Below are positions 23,779-33,685 of a stretch of 36,873 nucleotides of DNA, in pieces. The DNA is from Kiloniellaceae bacterium (GTDB lineage Bacteria; Pseudomonadota; Alphaproteobacteria; Kiloniellales; J153): the NCBI GenBank assembly GCA_021776215.1, contig JAJFGI010000360.1, positions 1 through 36,873 of the forward strand, given 5' to 3'. The translations under genes were made by a program, and so were the position numbers. Position 1 is the stretch's first letter. Every line of letters begins with the position of its first letter. The notes beneath the pieces were generated by a model that saw only the letters and a list, made by a program, of their open reading frames with translations, ran no database searches and had not been told where the DNA came from.

Positions 23779-26700
23779 CGATTGGCGCCGGGCCCTGTGT
23801 CGGGATTTGAGGTGCGCACGGCGGCGGCTACTTGCGCCGGGTCCTCGACCATGTCCACGAAGACCTCGTGGACCATCTGGGCCGTGCTAACCAGCGTTGC
23901 CCGCAGCGTGGTGAAGTCCGCCACGCCGGCGGCGCGGGCCAGCGAGGTCTTAAGGCCCTCCGTACCGCTATCGGCGTCGAACGCCGGGCCGACGGTCAAG
24001 CGCAGCATTCCCTGGATCTGGCGCATCAGGCGCGTCGCCTCGATCAGGCGCTGCGCCAGGGTGCCGCCCAACAGCTTGGCGCCGGCCAGTTTGGCGAAAG
24101 CGGTCTCAGTGGCACCATCCAGGATTTCGGGATGCGCCGCGGCGTGGCGCAAAAGCAGGTATTGCGCCAGAAACTCCAGATCGGTTAGACCGCCGCGTAG
24201 AAATTTGACACTCCAGATCGTCTTGGCGGTGTGTTCGCGCTCGATGCGGGCGCGCATTTCGGCGACATCGACAAGCAAGGCATCCGGGTCGCGTGGCGCG
24301 CACAGCAGGTCAAGGAACACGGCTTCGATGCGGCTGCGAAACGCCGGTTCGGCCAAAACCACCCGCGCCCGCGTCAGCGCCATATGTTCCCAGGTCCACG
24401 AGTCCTGCTCGTAATAGCGGCGCCAACCGTCCAGGGTCGTGGCGATGGGGCCGGCGTTGCCCGATGGCCGCAACCGCATGTCGATTTCATACAGCGCGCC
24501 CTCGGGCGTCAGCGCGGTCAGGGCGTTGATGAAGCGCTGCGCCAGGCGGCCAAAATAATGGCTGGCCGGCAGCGGTTTCCGGCCGTCGGACTGCTCCGTG
24601 CCAGGTTGGATTTCATAGACGAATACCAGATCTAGATCCGACGAGACGGTCATCTCGCGCGCCCCCAATTTGCCCAAGGCAATGACCGCCAGGTTGGCGC
24701 CGGGCACGTGGCCGTGACTCTGGGCAAAATCGTCAAGCACTCGTGGGTAAAGCTCCGACAGGACGGCATCGGCGATGTCGCTCAAGGCCCGGCCGGATTC
24801 GTCAATGTCCCCGGCGTGGCGCAGGATATGCACGCCGGCCTGGAACCGCCGGTCATTGGCCCAGCGCCGGGCGAGGTCGAGGACGTCCTGGAAATCCCGC
24901 GCCTGCGCCAGCGCCTCGCGCAGTTCCCTGGCCAGGACGTCGGGCCCGGGGATCGGATCGAAAAATCCGGGGGAGAGGACCGCGTCCAACAACCCGGCGT
25001 TGCGGCTGAGACGGTCGGCCAGCGCCGGCGCGCCGCCCATGATCTCGGCCAGCATGTCCAAAAGGCCCGGGTTGGCGTAGAGCATCGAAAAGAGCTGCAC
25101 CCCGGCCGGCAGACCGGCGAGAAACTCGTCGAATTTGGTCAGGGCCTGGTCCGGCTGTGTCGTTCGCCCGAGCGTTTGCAGAAGGGTCGGCATCAGCTCG
25201 GTCAGCAGCTCCCGGCTGCGGGTCGACCGTGTAGCCCGATGCCGGCCGTGGTGCCAGGCGCGCACCACGTTGAAGACCCTGGCGCCGTCGGCAAACCCCA
25301 TCTCCGCCAGTGTCTCGAGGGTGCCTGGCTCCGGCTCGCCGCCGGTAAAAACAAGATTGCCGGTGGTCGAAAGGGCCGGTGCTTCCTCGAACAGCTCGGC
25401 ATAGTGTTCCTCGACACAACGGAGAACGCCGAGCAGCTCCTCGCGAAATTGGGCGCTCTCATCGTGGCCGAGGAAGACGGCGAGCCGCGACAAGCCGGTT
25501 TCGTCCGCCGGCAGGGTCTGGGTTTGCTGATCGTCGACCATTTGCAGGCGGTGCTCGAGCCGGCGCAGGTAGCAATAAGCGTGATCGAGATCGCCGGCGG
25601 CATCGGCGGTGACGCGCCCCACATCCGCCAGTGCGGCCAATGTTTCCTGGGTCTTGGTGGTGCGCAGGTGGGGCTCGCGGCCACCCCAGATGAGTTGCTG
25701 GGTCTGGACGAACAGCTCGATCTCGCGGATACCGCCCCGTCCGAGCTTGATATTGTGGCCGAGCACGGCGATTTGCGCGCCGCCCTTGTGCGCGTGGATC
25801 TGCCGCTTGATGGAATGGATGTCCTGGATGGCCCAGAAGTCCAGGTTCTTGCGCCAGACGAAGGGACGCAACTCAGCCAGGAAATGGGCGCCCATGGCCA
25901 GGTCGCCGGCGACCGGCCGGGCCTTGATCATGGCGGCGCGCTCCCAATTTTGCCCCAGACTCTCATAGTAGGTGAGTGCCGCCATCACCGAGATCGCCAG
26001 GGGCATGGCCCCCGGATCCGGACGCAGCCGAAGATCGGTGCGAAAAACGTAGCCCTCGGCCGTCCGCTCCTCCAGGATGCGCACCAGATCGCGGGTCATG
26101 CGGACGAAGTCCTCCTGGATGCCGCGGCTGCCGATGTAGCCGGTGCTGTCGCCATCGAAGAGGACAATCAGATCGACATCCGAGGAATAGTTGAGTTCGC
26201 GGGCGCCCAGCTTTCCCATGGCCAGGACGACGAAGCCGCAGCCCTGCTGGGGATCGTCCGAGTCAGATAGGCGCAAGACATCGCGGGCCGCGAGCTGCCG
26301 CAGAAGGTGCGACACGGCGGCGGCGATGGCCGCGTCGGCGAAATCGGACAGCGCCGCGAGAACCTTCTCCAGCGGCCAGTACCCGGTCAAATCGGCGACC
26401 GCGACGAGCAACGCCACCTGGCGGCGGGCGATGCGCAAACCCGCCATCAACTGCCCGCGGTCGGCCTCTTGCGCAAGTTCGCTCTTGAGCCGCCCGAGGA
26501 CTTCGCTTAGGACGTCGCCGGGGTTGCGGGTGGCAAGCTGCGTAAAGAACCCTACATCCGAGAGGACACATTGGGTAAGGAACGGACTGTTGCCAAAAAG
26601 CGCGGTCAGCAGGCGCTGGCCATCTGGATCCGCGGCCAGGGCGGTGGCGGCGTCTGCCATGGATCCGCCGTCAAGCCGCGCAACCTGGTCGGCCCAATCG

Positions 26701-26780
26701 ATTCGGCCGCGCGCCGCCGCGTCCGTGTCCGCCGCCTTGGGCAGGTGTTTCGGTGAGTCGCTGTAAAAAAATGCAGCCAT
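23775..26780 (-). CDS. glnE: Bifunctional glutamine synthetase adenylyltransferase/adenylyl-removing enzyme
   Basis: The product has 1001 residues from ATG 26780; a GTG at 26816 is in frame but lacks a ribosome site. The duplicated nucleotidyltransferase layout is clear. The N-terminal adenylyl-removing domain has GKLGARELNYSSDVDL near residue 200. The C-terminal adenylyltransferase domain has GKLGAREMTVSSDLDL near residue 705. Each carries the Asp-x-Asp metal pair and is followed by helical regulatory segments (DIHSIKRQIHAHKG; VKFLRGGLTDLEFLAQYL). The enzyme attaches AMP to, or removes it from, a tyrosine of glutamine synthetase, directed by PII proteins and glutamine. It is divergent from the AsmA-like gene. 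Confidence 0.97.
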   Translation of the reverse strand: MAAFFYSDSPKHLPKAADTDAAARGRIDWADQVARLDGGSMADAATALAADPDGQRLLTALFGNSPFLTQCVLSDVGFFTQLATRNPGDVLSEVLGRLKSELAQEADRGQLMAGLRIARRQVALLVAVADLTGYWPLEKVLAALSDFADAAIAAAVSHLLRQLAARDVLRLSDSDDPQQGCGFVVLAMGKLGARELNYSSDVDLIVLFDGDSTGYIGSRGIQEDFVRMTRDLVRILEERTAEGYVFRTDLRLRPDPGAMPLAISVMAALTYYESLGQNWERAAMIKARPVAGDLAMGAHFLAELRPFVWRKNLDFWAIQDIHSIKRQIHAHKGGAQIAVLGHNIKLGRGGIREIELFVQTQQLIWGGREPHLRTTKTQETLAALADVGRVTADAAGDLDHAYCYLRRLEHRLQMVDDQQTQTLPADETGLSRLAVFLGHDESAQFREELLGVLRCVEEHYAELFEEAPALSTTGNLVFTGGEPEPGTLETLAEMGFADGARVFNVVRAWHHGRHRATRSTRSRELLTELMPTLLQTLGRTTQPDQALTKFDEFLAGLPAGVQLFSMLYANPGLLDMLAEIMGGAPALADRLSRNAGLLDAVLSPGFFDPIPGPDVLARELREALAQARDFQDVLDLARRWANDRRFQAGVHILRHAGDIDESGRALSDIADAVLSELYPRVLDDFAQSHGHVPGANLAVIALGKLGAREMTVSSDLDLVFVYEIQPGTEQSDGRKPLPASHYFGRLAQRFINALTALTPEGALYEIDMRLRPSGNAGPIATTLDGWRRYYEQDSWTWEHMALTRARVVLAEPAFRSRIEAVFLDLLCAPRDPDALLVDVAEMRARIEREHTAKTIWSVKFLRGGLTDLEFLAQYLLLRHAAAHPEILDGATETAFAKLAGAKLLGGTLAQRLIEATRLMRQIQGMLRLTVGPAFDADSGTEGLKTSLARAAGVADFTTLRATLVSTAQMVHEVFVDMVEDPAQVAAAVRTSNPDTGPGANR

Positions 26781-26886
26781 TCGGACGGTTCCAAGCGGTT
26801 CAATACGCTGGCACACTGCGAGAGCGGGACCGGCGGGTCAAGGTTGGCCGCATTCGCTGTTCCGGTCCTCGGAGCACCTGCCAGGG

Positions 26887-29800
26887 ATGATTCGCCGGAC
26901 CACCAAGATCGCCCTTGAAGTTGTCGCCGGCCTGATCGGCGTGGCGGTGCTCCTCCTTGCCGTGGCAGTCTGGCGGCTATCGTCGGGTCCTGTCGATCTC
27001 GATTTCCTGACGCCGCGCATCGAGGCGGCCCTGGTGGACCCGGACAGCGGCGTCACGGTACGCGTCGGCGCGACACAGCTCGTCTGGGCCGGGTGGACGC
27101 GAACGGTCGATGTGCACACGCGCAATGTCGCCATCCGTGATGCTCAGGGATCGACCATCGCGGTGGTGCCCGACATCGTCATCGGATTCAGTTTGCGAGC
27201 CCTGGTGCAGGGCACCCTGGCGCCCTCCGCCGTCGAGGTGTTCGGTGCCCGCCTGCGTCTTGTCCGGGGCGAGGACGGCCGGATCCAGCTAGGCGCCGGC
27301 CTGGATCCCGGCACCACGCCGGAGAGCGCCTCCGATTTCTCGCGGCTGCTGCCCTCGGTGGTCGAGCAGCTTCAATCGAAACCCGATCCTCGGCGGCCGC
27401 TCAGCTTCCTGACGGAGTTGCGCATTCTCAATGGCCAGATCTCGATTCAGGACCGCCGATCAAATCTGTATTGGGAGGCGCCCGGCGCCGTCATCGAATT
27501 GCGCCGCGGCAAGGCCGGCGTAACCGGCGAGGTCGGCTTGGCCGTGGACATTCGCGGAACGCGGGCGACCGTCGTCAGCGACTTTTCCTATGACAGTGCC
27601 AGCGGCCGGGTCAAGGTGCAGGGCGGCGCCGCCAATCTGCATCCCGCCGCCCTTGCCTGGCTGGCGCCGCAACTGCAACTGCTGACAGGCCTGTCGACGC
27701 CGCTGGATGTCTCGCTGACCGGGTGGGGAAGCGCCGACGGCACGATCGACTCAGTGCGCTTCGATTTGCGTGGCGGCCAGGGACAGCTCATCGACCCCGA
27801 TCGATTCGCGGAGCCGGTGGACATCGCCCAGTTGCAGTTGCGCGGCGATTTCGACCGGGCGGCACGCCGGCTGACTCTGGAGACGGGGGAGCTGACGCTC
27901 GGGTCGCCGGACCAGCCCGGCCCCGAAGTCACCGTTACCGGCACAGTCACCAGCGCGGCGGATGACCCCGCGGGCGACCTGGATATCGAGACGACCGTGA
28001 CGGTATCCAACGTTCCCATGAGCGAACTCGACCGCTACTGGCCCCTGGGCGTCGGCGACAACGCGCGTGCCTGGGTGGTCGGCAATGTCACCCAGGGTTT
28101 GGCCGACGAGGCGATCGCCCACGTCGCGGTACGGTTGCCCGGGGGCTCGACCGAGGCGGCCGAGGTGCGCCGACTGGACGGCACACTCCGGTACCGTGAT
28201 CTGGATATCCACTACATGCGGCCGCTGCCGCCGGTGGTCGAGGTTTCCGGCGAGGGGACATTTGATCTCACGCGCATGAGCTTTCGCCCAAACGGCGGGC
28301 GCCTTGGGTCGTTGCAGGTGCAGCCACCCAAAATCGACATTGTCGGCCTCGACCACGAGGATCAGATCATGGAGGTCGACCTGCCGATCGTGGGTCCGCT
28401 GCGGGCCGCGCTGGAGGTACTCGATCACGACCGCCTGGCATTGATTCGGCGGTTAGGCATCGATCCCACCGCCGTGAACGGAACGGCGGCCGCCCGAGTT
28501 TTCTTTCGCTTTCCCTTGCTGGCGGCGCTCGAACTCGCCGATGTCGATATCCGGGCGGAGGCGAACCTGGAGCAGGTATCCATCGACAAGTTCATTCTCG
28601 GGCAGGACGCGCGCGACGGCAGTCTCGCGATGGTCCTCTCCAAGGAGGGGATGGAAATCACCGGCCCGGTGCGGCTGGGCGACGTCGGCGTCGAACTTGC
28701 CTGGATCGAGGCCTTTACCGACGCCGCAGCCTATAGCACCGATCTGGCGGCGCAGATCCCGAAACTCGACGAAGCTGGTCGAAAGCGCTTCGGCATCGAT
28801 CTGGCGCCCTATCTGACAGGCCCGGTCTCGGCCTCCATCCGCATGCTGACGGACCAAGCCGGGACGAGCACGCTGACCACCGCCGTCAATCTGGCGTCCG
28901 CCACCCTGGCGGTCGCGCCGTTGAACTGGGAAAAGCGGGCCGGGGAGGCCGGCGAGGCTTATCTGACGCTGAGCTTGGCGGCTGGCCGCATGGTTGAGGT
29001 GACACAGTTCAACCTCGACGCCGGGACCCTCCGGGTGAAGGGCCGCGGCCAATTCGCGGAAAAAAGCCGCGAGCTCGTCTCCCTAAACCTCGACGAGGTG
29101 GCGATCGACGAAACGAAGGTGCGCCAGGTGACGGTCGCACGCCAAGGCGAAGGATATGACATCCGAATCGGCGGCGGTGTGGTCGATGCCACATCCCTCA
29201 TGTCAAGCAGTGGCGACGAAAGCCGGAAAGCGGCGGCCAAGGACAGCAAGGCCATCCCGGCGTCGCTGCGGACCTACACGCCGCTGGTTCTCTCGGCGCG
29301 CAAGTTGGACCGACTGGTCTTCGGCCCCGACCGCTACCTTGAGGCGGTCGATCTGGTCTTCGACCGCGGCACCCAGGGTTGGACGCGGCTGGCCCTAAAC
29401 GGCGCGGTGCCAAAGCCACTTTGGAGCACAGGTAGGGCGGCCCCCGCGCCGGCACCCGAGGCGGCACCCGCGGCCGAGCCGCCGCGGACGCTGCGCATCG
29501 ATTTCGGACCGGATCAGGCGGGTTCGCACAAGCTTTCGGTGACGGCCGAGGACATGGGCGGCGTCCTGCGATCCCTCGATCTGATCGACACGGTTCAGGG
29601 CGGCCGCCTGGATGTTACCGGTGAAAGCGATGGGCCCTTGCCGGCGCGTCCGTTGCACGCCCGTATCGAGGCGCGCGACTATGTGGTGGTCGATGCGCCG
29701 ATACTCGGGCAGCTGCTGACGGTCGCCTCGCTCACCGGCATCGTCGATTTGATGCAGGGCGAGGGCATCACCTTTACCCATCTGACCGGGGACGTGATAC

Positions 29801-30171
29801 TCGACGACGGCATTCTCTCGACCGATCTGCTTCGTGCCTATGGCCCGGCGCTGGGCTTAACGGCCAAGGGCACGCTCGATTTCGACGAGTCGGTCGCTGA
29901 TTTGGAAGGCACGGTCGTTCCGGCCTACACCGTGAACCGGATTTTAGGCGGGATACCAGTGCTCGGGCAGTTTCTCGTCGGTGGCGAGGGGGAAGGGTTC
30001 CTCGCCTTCATCTACAGCATTACCGGCTCGCTGTCGCAGCCGCAGGTTCACGTAAATCCTCTGTCCGCCCTGGCGCCAGGGTTCCTGCGCGGCCTGTTCG
30101 GGCTGTTCGATTCGAGCAAGGCAAGCGAGGAAGACAAGCCCCGTGCCTTACCGGAACGCATAACGCGGTAG
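26887..30171 (+). CDS. Large AsmA/YhdP-like envelope protein (DUF3971 and AsmA_2 regions)
   Basis: The 1094-residue protein has one N-terminal membrane anchor (about residues 5-29) and then a long beta-rich, low-cysteine periplasmic body. Early it has features of DUF3971 (LDFLTPRIEAAL...VRVGATQLVWAGW). It ends with the AsmA-like C-terminal region: YGPALGLTAKGTLDFDESVADLEGTVVPAYTVNRILGGIPVLGQFLVGGEGEGFLAFIYSITGSLSQPQVHVNPLSALAPGFLRGLF. AsmA-clan proteins such as YhdP and TamB form hydrophobic-grooved bridges that move phospholipid between the membranes. The segment with Ala/Pro repeats near residues 850-865 looks like a linker. It is divergent from glnE and convergent with tyrS (9-base gap). 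Confidence 0.9.
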   Translation: MIRRTTKIALEVVAGLIGVAVLLLAVAVWRLSSGPVDLDFLTPRIEAALVDPDSGVTVRVGATQLVWAGWTRTVDVHTRNVAIRDAQGSTIAVVPDIVIGFSLRALVQGTLAPSAVEVFGARLRLVRGEDGRIQLGAGLDPGTTPESASDFSRLLPSVVEQLQSKPDPRRPLSFLTELRILNGQISIQDRRSNLYWEAPGAVIELRRGKAGVTGEVGLAVDIRGTRATVVSDFSYDSASGRVKVQGGAANLHPAALAWLAPQLQLLTGLSTPLDVSLTGWGSADGTIDSVRFDLRGGQGQLIDPDRFAEPVDIAQLQLRGDFDRAARRLTLETGELTLGSPDQPGPEVTVTGTVTSAADDPAGDLDIETTVTVSNVPMSELDRYWPLGVGDNARAWVVGNVTQGLADEAIAHVAVRLPGGSTEAAEVRRLDGTLRYRDLDIHYMRPLPPVVEVSGEGTFDLTRMSFRPNGGRLGSLQVQPPKIDIVGLDHEDQIMEVDLPIVGPLRAALEVLDHDRLALIRRLGIDPTAVNGTAAARVFFRFPLLAALELADVDIRAEANLEQVSIDKFILGQDARDGSLAMVLSKEGMEITGPVRLGDVGVELAWIEAFTDAAAYSTDLAAQIPKLDEAGRKRFGIDLAPYLTGPVSASIRMLTDQAGTSTLTTAVNLASATLAVAPLNWEKRAGEAGEAYLTLSLAAGRMVEVTQFNLDAGTLRVKGRGQFAEKSRELVSLNLDEVAIDETKVRQVTVARQGEGYDIRIGGGVVDATSLMSSSGDESRKAAAKDSKAIPASLRTYTPLVLSARKLDRLVFGPDRYLEAVDLVFDRGTQGWTRLALNGAVPKPLWSTGRAAPAPAPEAAPAAEPPRTLRIDFGPDQAGSHKLSVTAEDMGGVLRSLDLIDTVQGGRLDVTGESDGPLPARPLHARIEARDYVVVDAPILGQLLTVASLTGIVDLMQGEGITFTHLTGDVILDDGILSTDLLRAYGPALGLTAKGTLDFDESVADLEGTVVPAYTVNRILGGIPVLGQFLVGGEGEGFLAFIYSITGSLSQPQVHVNPLSALAPGFLRGLFGLFDSSKASEEDKPRALPERITR

Positions 30172-30180
30172 ATTCGGAGT

Positions 30181-31434
30181 CTAGACGGCGCGGACCAGGG
30201 CGTGCCGTTTCTTCCCCGCCGACAACTTGACGACACCGTTCGGATCCAGATCGGCGACACTGACCAGGCGCGACTCGTCGGCGATGGCGGTATCGTTGAT
30301 TCGCCCGCCGCCGCCTTTGATGAGGCGCCGGGCTTCGCCATTGCTGGCCGCCAGACCTGCCTCGCGCAACAGCTCGTAGGCCGGAACGCCCTCGGTCAGA
30401 CGGCTCCGGTCCACCTCAATGGTCGGCAGCGCGTCGCCACGCCCGCCTTCATCGAACGTGCGCCGTGCCGTCTCCGCCGCCGCCTCGGCCGCGGCGCGGC
30501 CATGGCACAGGGCGGTGGCCTCGTTGGCAAGGACCTTTTTCGCCTCGTTGATTTCGGCATCGCGCAGCGCCTCGAGGCGCCGCACCTCGGCTTCCGGCAG
30601 CTCGGTGAACAGGCGCAGGAAGCGGCCGACATCGGCATCGTCCGTGTTGCGCCAGAACTGCCAGTAGTCGTAGGCCGGCAGCCGGTCCTCGTTCAGCCAG
30701 ATGGCGCCGGCGGCGGACTTGCCCATCTTGGCCCCGGATGAGGTGGTGATCAGCGGCGCCGTCAGGCCGTAGAGGGTTGCTTGATCGACCCGGCGGCCAA
30801 GTTCGACCCCGTTGACGATGTTGCCCCACTGGTCGGAGCCGCCCATCTGCAGGATACAATCGTGGCGCCGCTTGAGCTCAACGAAATCGTAAGCCTGCAG
30901 GACCATGTAGTTGAATTCCAAGAAACTCAACGGATGTTCGCGCTCCAGCCGCAGCTTCACCGAGTCGAAGCTGAGCATGCGGTTCACGGAGAAATGCCGG
31001 CCGTAGTCGCGCAGGAAGGCGACGTAGTTCAGCCCATCCAGCCAGTCGGCGTTGTCGACCATCAGCGCATCGGTCGGCCCGTCGCCGAAGGTGAGAAACT
31101 GGCTGAAGACGCCGCGGATACCTGCCATGTTCCGGGCGATGTCGGCCTCGCTCAGGAGTTGCCGCACATCATCCTTGCCCGACGGGTCGCCGATCTTGGT
31201 GGTACCGCCGCCCATGAGCACGATCGGCTTGTGCCCGGTCCGCTGCAGCCAGCGCAACAGCATGATCCCCACCAGGTTGCCGACGTGCAGGGAATCCGCC
31301 GTGCAGTCGAATCCGATATAGGCGGTGATCGGGGGCTTGCGCGCCAGGGAGTCGAGGCCCTCGAGGTCGGTGCATTGGTGCACGAAGCCGCGGCCGGCAA
31401 TTTCGCGCAGGAAGTCGGATCGGGGCTCGGTCAT
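30181..31434 (-). CDS. tyrS: Tyrosyl-tRNA synthetase
   Basis: The 417-residue class I synthetase has its HIGH-type motif as HVGN (residues 50-53) in [16 protein letters not shown]. The tyrosine pocket segment [27 protein letters not shown] is present. The KMSKS-type motif is KMGKS (236-240). A C-terminal S4 RNA-binding domain follows (about 350-410; [25 protein letters not shown]). It charges tRNA-Tyr with tyrosine in the cytoplasm. In related genomes tyrS commonly sits divergent from anmK, whereas here an FkbM methyltransferase gene lies between them. No T-box-like leader is apparent. Confidence 0.97.
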   Translation of the reverse strand: MTEPRSDFLREIAGRGFVHQCTDLEGLDSLARKPPITAYIGFDCTADSLHVGNLVGIMLLRWLQRTGHKPIVLMGGGTTKIGDPSGKDDVRQLLSEADIARNMAGIRGVFSQFLTFGDGPTDALMVDNADWLDGLNYVAFLRDYGRHFSVNRMLSFDSVKLRLEREHPLSFLEFNYMVLQAYDFVELKRRHDCILQMGGSDQWGNIVNGVELGRRVDQATLYGLTAPLITTSSGAKMGKSAAGAIWLNEDRLPAYDYWQFWRNTDDADVGRFLRLFTELPEAEVRRLEALRDAEINEAKKVLANEATALCHGRAAAEAAAETARRTFDEGGRGDALPTIEVDRSRLTEGVPAYELLREAGLAASNGEARRLIKGGGGRINDTAIADESRLVSVADLDPNGVVKLSAGKKRHALVRAV

Positions 31435-31742
31435 GGCTTCGAAAAACGCTCGTGTCTGCAGGGCCTTGGCGGGAAGCGCCAGTTGCCGTGAGGCCGCCGA
31501 TTTATCACAATCGCCGCCGGTTCACAAACAGCCAGCCGGGACACATGCCCTTGAATCCGCCGCGAAGGGCGCCTCCCGGTGCGCGCGCCAGGGAGACCGG
31601 CGGATTCTGTCCTGAATATAGTTGAACCCGGAAGGCGAGCCGGCCCTCTCGGGCCGGATTCGCCAGGGCGGGGCCTATGCCTTATAGGATGGCTGAGGAT
31701 CGTGTTGCGAGTTGCCGATTGTCTTGGCGCGGGATTTGAAAA
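31435..31742. other. Non-coding gap between tyrS and the FkbM gene
   Basis: This 308-base divergent gap holds no convincing gene. Its notable element is the stem-loop at 31634-31664 described separately. I see no clear promoter for either neighbour, although the AT-richer segment near 31670-31742 precedes the FkbM start. Confidence 0.5.
31634..31664. repeat. Strong GC-rich stem-loop upstream of the FkbM gene
   Basis: CCGGCCC (31640-31646) and GGGCCGG (31651-31657) form a perfect 7-bp stem around TCTC. GGCGA (31634-31638) and TCGCC (31660-31664) extend it past a small asymmetric bulge. Twelve pairs in total make this one of the most stable inverted repeats in the window. No U tract follows on either strand. 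Confidence 0.6.
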
Positions 31743-32474
31743 ATGGTTTCCACGGCTCTTACCTACCGCCAAAACCTGACCCTCGCTGCTCATCTCTACA
31801 AGGCTGTATTCAAGCAATATCACCTGGCGCTTCGGCCCATGTTCGCGCGCTACATTTCGCAAGACGCGACGGTATTCGATGTCGGGGCCCAGGCCGCGCA
31901 GTTCACCAAACAATTCTCGGCACTCGCGCCAAAGGGCCATGTGTATTCGTTCGAGCCGGGCGCATATGCGCGCCGCGTTTTGACGATGGCGGTCCGGTTG
32001 CGGTGTTTGCGCAACGTTGAGGTCGTTCCTATCGGGCTGTCCGATCGGCCAGGAGAGGCGACCTTGACCTCGCCGATCAAAAAAAGCGGCAGCATCGGCT
32101 TCGGTCTCTCCCATCTCGGGCGGCATCAGGGCGATCAACCTGTGCTCGCGACCACCGTGTCTTTGACCACGCTGGACAAATTCGTTGCGGAGAACGGCAT
32201 TCAGACGCTCGACTTCCTCAAGGCCGACATCGAGGGTTGGGAGATTCACATGCTCCGCGGCGGCATCCATACGCTGGAACGGTTCCGCCCTCCGATGTTG
32301 CTTGAAATCAGCGAGAATTTTCTGGCACGAGCGGGATCGACCCCTGCAGACGCGTGGAACATGCTTTGCCCTCTCGGTTACCGGGCATCCCTTGTGCGTC
32401 CCGATGGAACGGTCACCCCGGTTGACAGTTTCGCCGGAAACGAGGATTACCTGTTTGTGGCCGATCGTGAATGA
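31743..32474 (+). CDS. FkbM-family SAM-dependent methyltransferase
   Basis: The 243-residue protein has the FkbM methyltransferase pattern: SAM-binding TVFDVGAQAAQFTK, then GHVYSFEPGAYARRVL, a middle SLTTLDKFVAENGIQTLDFLKADIEGWEIHMLRGG block (the hallmark D-x-x-K-x-D-x-E-G-x-E sequence), and LLEISENFL. FkbM-type enzymes methylate hydroxyls of polyketides, sugars or surface polysaccharides. The target here is unknown and no sugar or polyketide genes adjoin it. The ribosome site before ATG 31743 is weak (GGGATTTG). It stands alone between tyrS and anmK, breaking a junction that is often conserved. Confidence 0.88.
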   Translation: MVSTALTYRQNLTLAAHLYKAVFKQYHLALRPMFARYISQDATVFDVGAQAAQFTKQFSALAPKGHVYSFEPGAYARRVLTMAVRLRCLRNVEVVPIGLSDRPGEATLTSPIKKSGSIGFGLSHLGRHQGDQPVLATTVSLTTLDKFVAENGIQTLDFLKADIEGWEIHMLRGGIHTLERFRPPMLLEISENFLARAGSTPADAWNMLCPLGYRASLVRPDGTVTPVDSFAGNEDYLFVADRE

Positions 32475-32548
32475 CTGGTGCGCCGCCGTCGGAATTTCCG
32501 GCATTGCGCGGCACGAGCGAGTTCGGATAGCCGGCATACAAGTTCCCC

Positions 32549-33685
32549 ATGCGGGTTCAATTTGAAATCGAGGCACTACCATTGGGACAGACGTCTTTGA
32601 ATCCGCCGCGCTGGGCGCTTGGCTTGATGAGCGGCACCTCGCTCGACGGTATCGACGCCGCCTTGGTCCGCAGTGACGGCCGCCAGCAGGTCGAAACCGG
32701 GCCGGCGCTGACCATGTCCTATGACCCGGCGTTTCGCGCCCGCTTGCGCGGGGTTCTGGGCGGCCGGGGGGCGGTGGCCCAGGTGGCGCGCGAGCTGACC
32801 CTGCGGCATGCACAAGCGGTGCGCGACCTGCTGGCGGAAGCCGGCATGGCGCCGGGCGACGTTACGGTCATCGGCTTTCACGGCCAAACAGTGCTGCACG
32901 AGCCGCAGGCGGGGCGCACCTGGCAGATCGGCGACGGGGCGCTGCTCGCGGCCGAGACCGGGATCGACGTGATCAACGACTTTCGCAGCAACGATATGGC
33001 CGCGGGCGGGCAAGGGGCGCCCTTCGCACCACTCTACCATGCGGCCAGGGCCGCTGGGCTGGACAAGCCCCTGGCCGTGCTCAACCTCGGCGGGGTCGGA
33101 AACCTCACGTGGCTGGGCGCCGGGTCGGAAGACGTCCTGGCTTTCGACACCGGGCCGGGCAATGCCCTAATCGACGACTGGGCGGAACGGCACACGGGCA
33201 AATCGCGAGACCAGGACGGGGCCCTGGCCCGTGCCGGCACGGTCGACGACAGGGCGCTGGCCGTCCTGATGGCGCACCCGTATTTCCAGCAGCCGCCGCC
33301 GAAATCCCTGGATCGCGATGCGTTCGATCCGCAGTCGGTCGCCGGCCTGTCCGCCGCCGACGGGGCGGCGACCTTGACGGCCTTTACCGCCGCCTCGGTG
33401 GCCGCCGCGCTCGCCCATCTGCCGGCGCCGCCCCGGCGCTGGCTGGTTACCGGCGGTGGCCGGCACAACCCGGTCTTGATGGCGGCTTTGGCGGAAAGGC
33501 TGGCGGTTCCGGTCGAACCGGTCGAGGCGGTCGGCTGGGACGGCGATGCGCTGGAGGCGCAGGCCTTCGCCTATTTGGCTTTGCGGTCCCTGGATGGCTT
33601 GCCGCTATCGGTGCCGGGAACCACCGGGGCCAAGTGCCCGACCACCGGCGGCGTGCTGCACCGAGCCGGCGCCGGGCCGGACTAG
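32549..33685 (+). CDS. anmK: Anhydro-N-acetylmuramic acid kinase
   Basis: The product has 378 residues from ATG 32549. The family usually begins near RWALGLMSGTSLDGIDAAL, so TTG 32582 (with GAGG upstream) or TTG 32597 may be the true start. Motifs: the glycine-rich GLMSGTSLDGID, the catalytic and nucleotide segments GFHGQTVLHEP and NLGGVGNLTWLG, FDTGPGNALIDDW, and the late VTGGGRHNPVLMAAL. AnmK cleaves and phosphorylates 1,6-anhydroMurNAc with ATP to give MurNAc-6-phosphate, in cytoplasmic peptidoglycan recycling. This fits the wall-metabolism genes elsewhere in the window. It overlaps the convergent hydrolase gene by 4 bases. Confidence 0.95.
   Translation: MRVQFEIEALPLGQTSLNPPRWALGLMSGTSLDGIDAALVRSDGRQQVETGPALTMSYDPAFRARLRGVLGGRGAVAQVARELTLRHAQAVRDLLAEAGMAPGDVTVIGFHGQTVLHEPQAGRTWQIGDGALLAAETGIDVINDFRSNDMAAGGQGAPFAPLYHAARAAGLDKPLAVLNLGGVGNLTWLGAGSEDVLAFDTGPGNALIDDWAERHTGKSRDQDGALARAGTVDDRALAVLMAHPYFQQPPPKSLDRDAFDPQSVAGLSAADGAATLTAFTAASVAAALAHLPAPPRRWLVTGGGRHNPVLMAALAERLAVPVEPVEAVGWDGDALEAQAFAYLALRSLDGLPLSVPGTTGAKCPTTGGVLHRAGAGPD

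Noticed and set aside
24708-26270. Long open frame on the + strand opposite glnE
   Set aside because: glnE on the minus strand has both catalytic Asp-x-Asp sites across this stretch; the antisense product has no domain.
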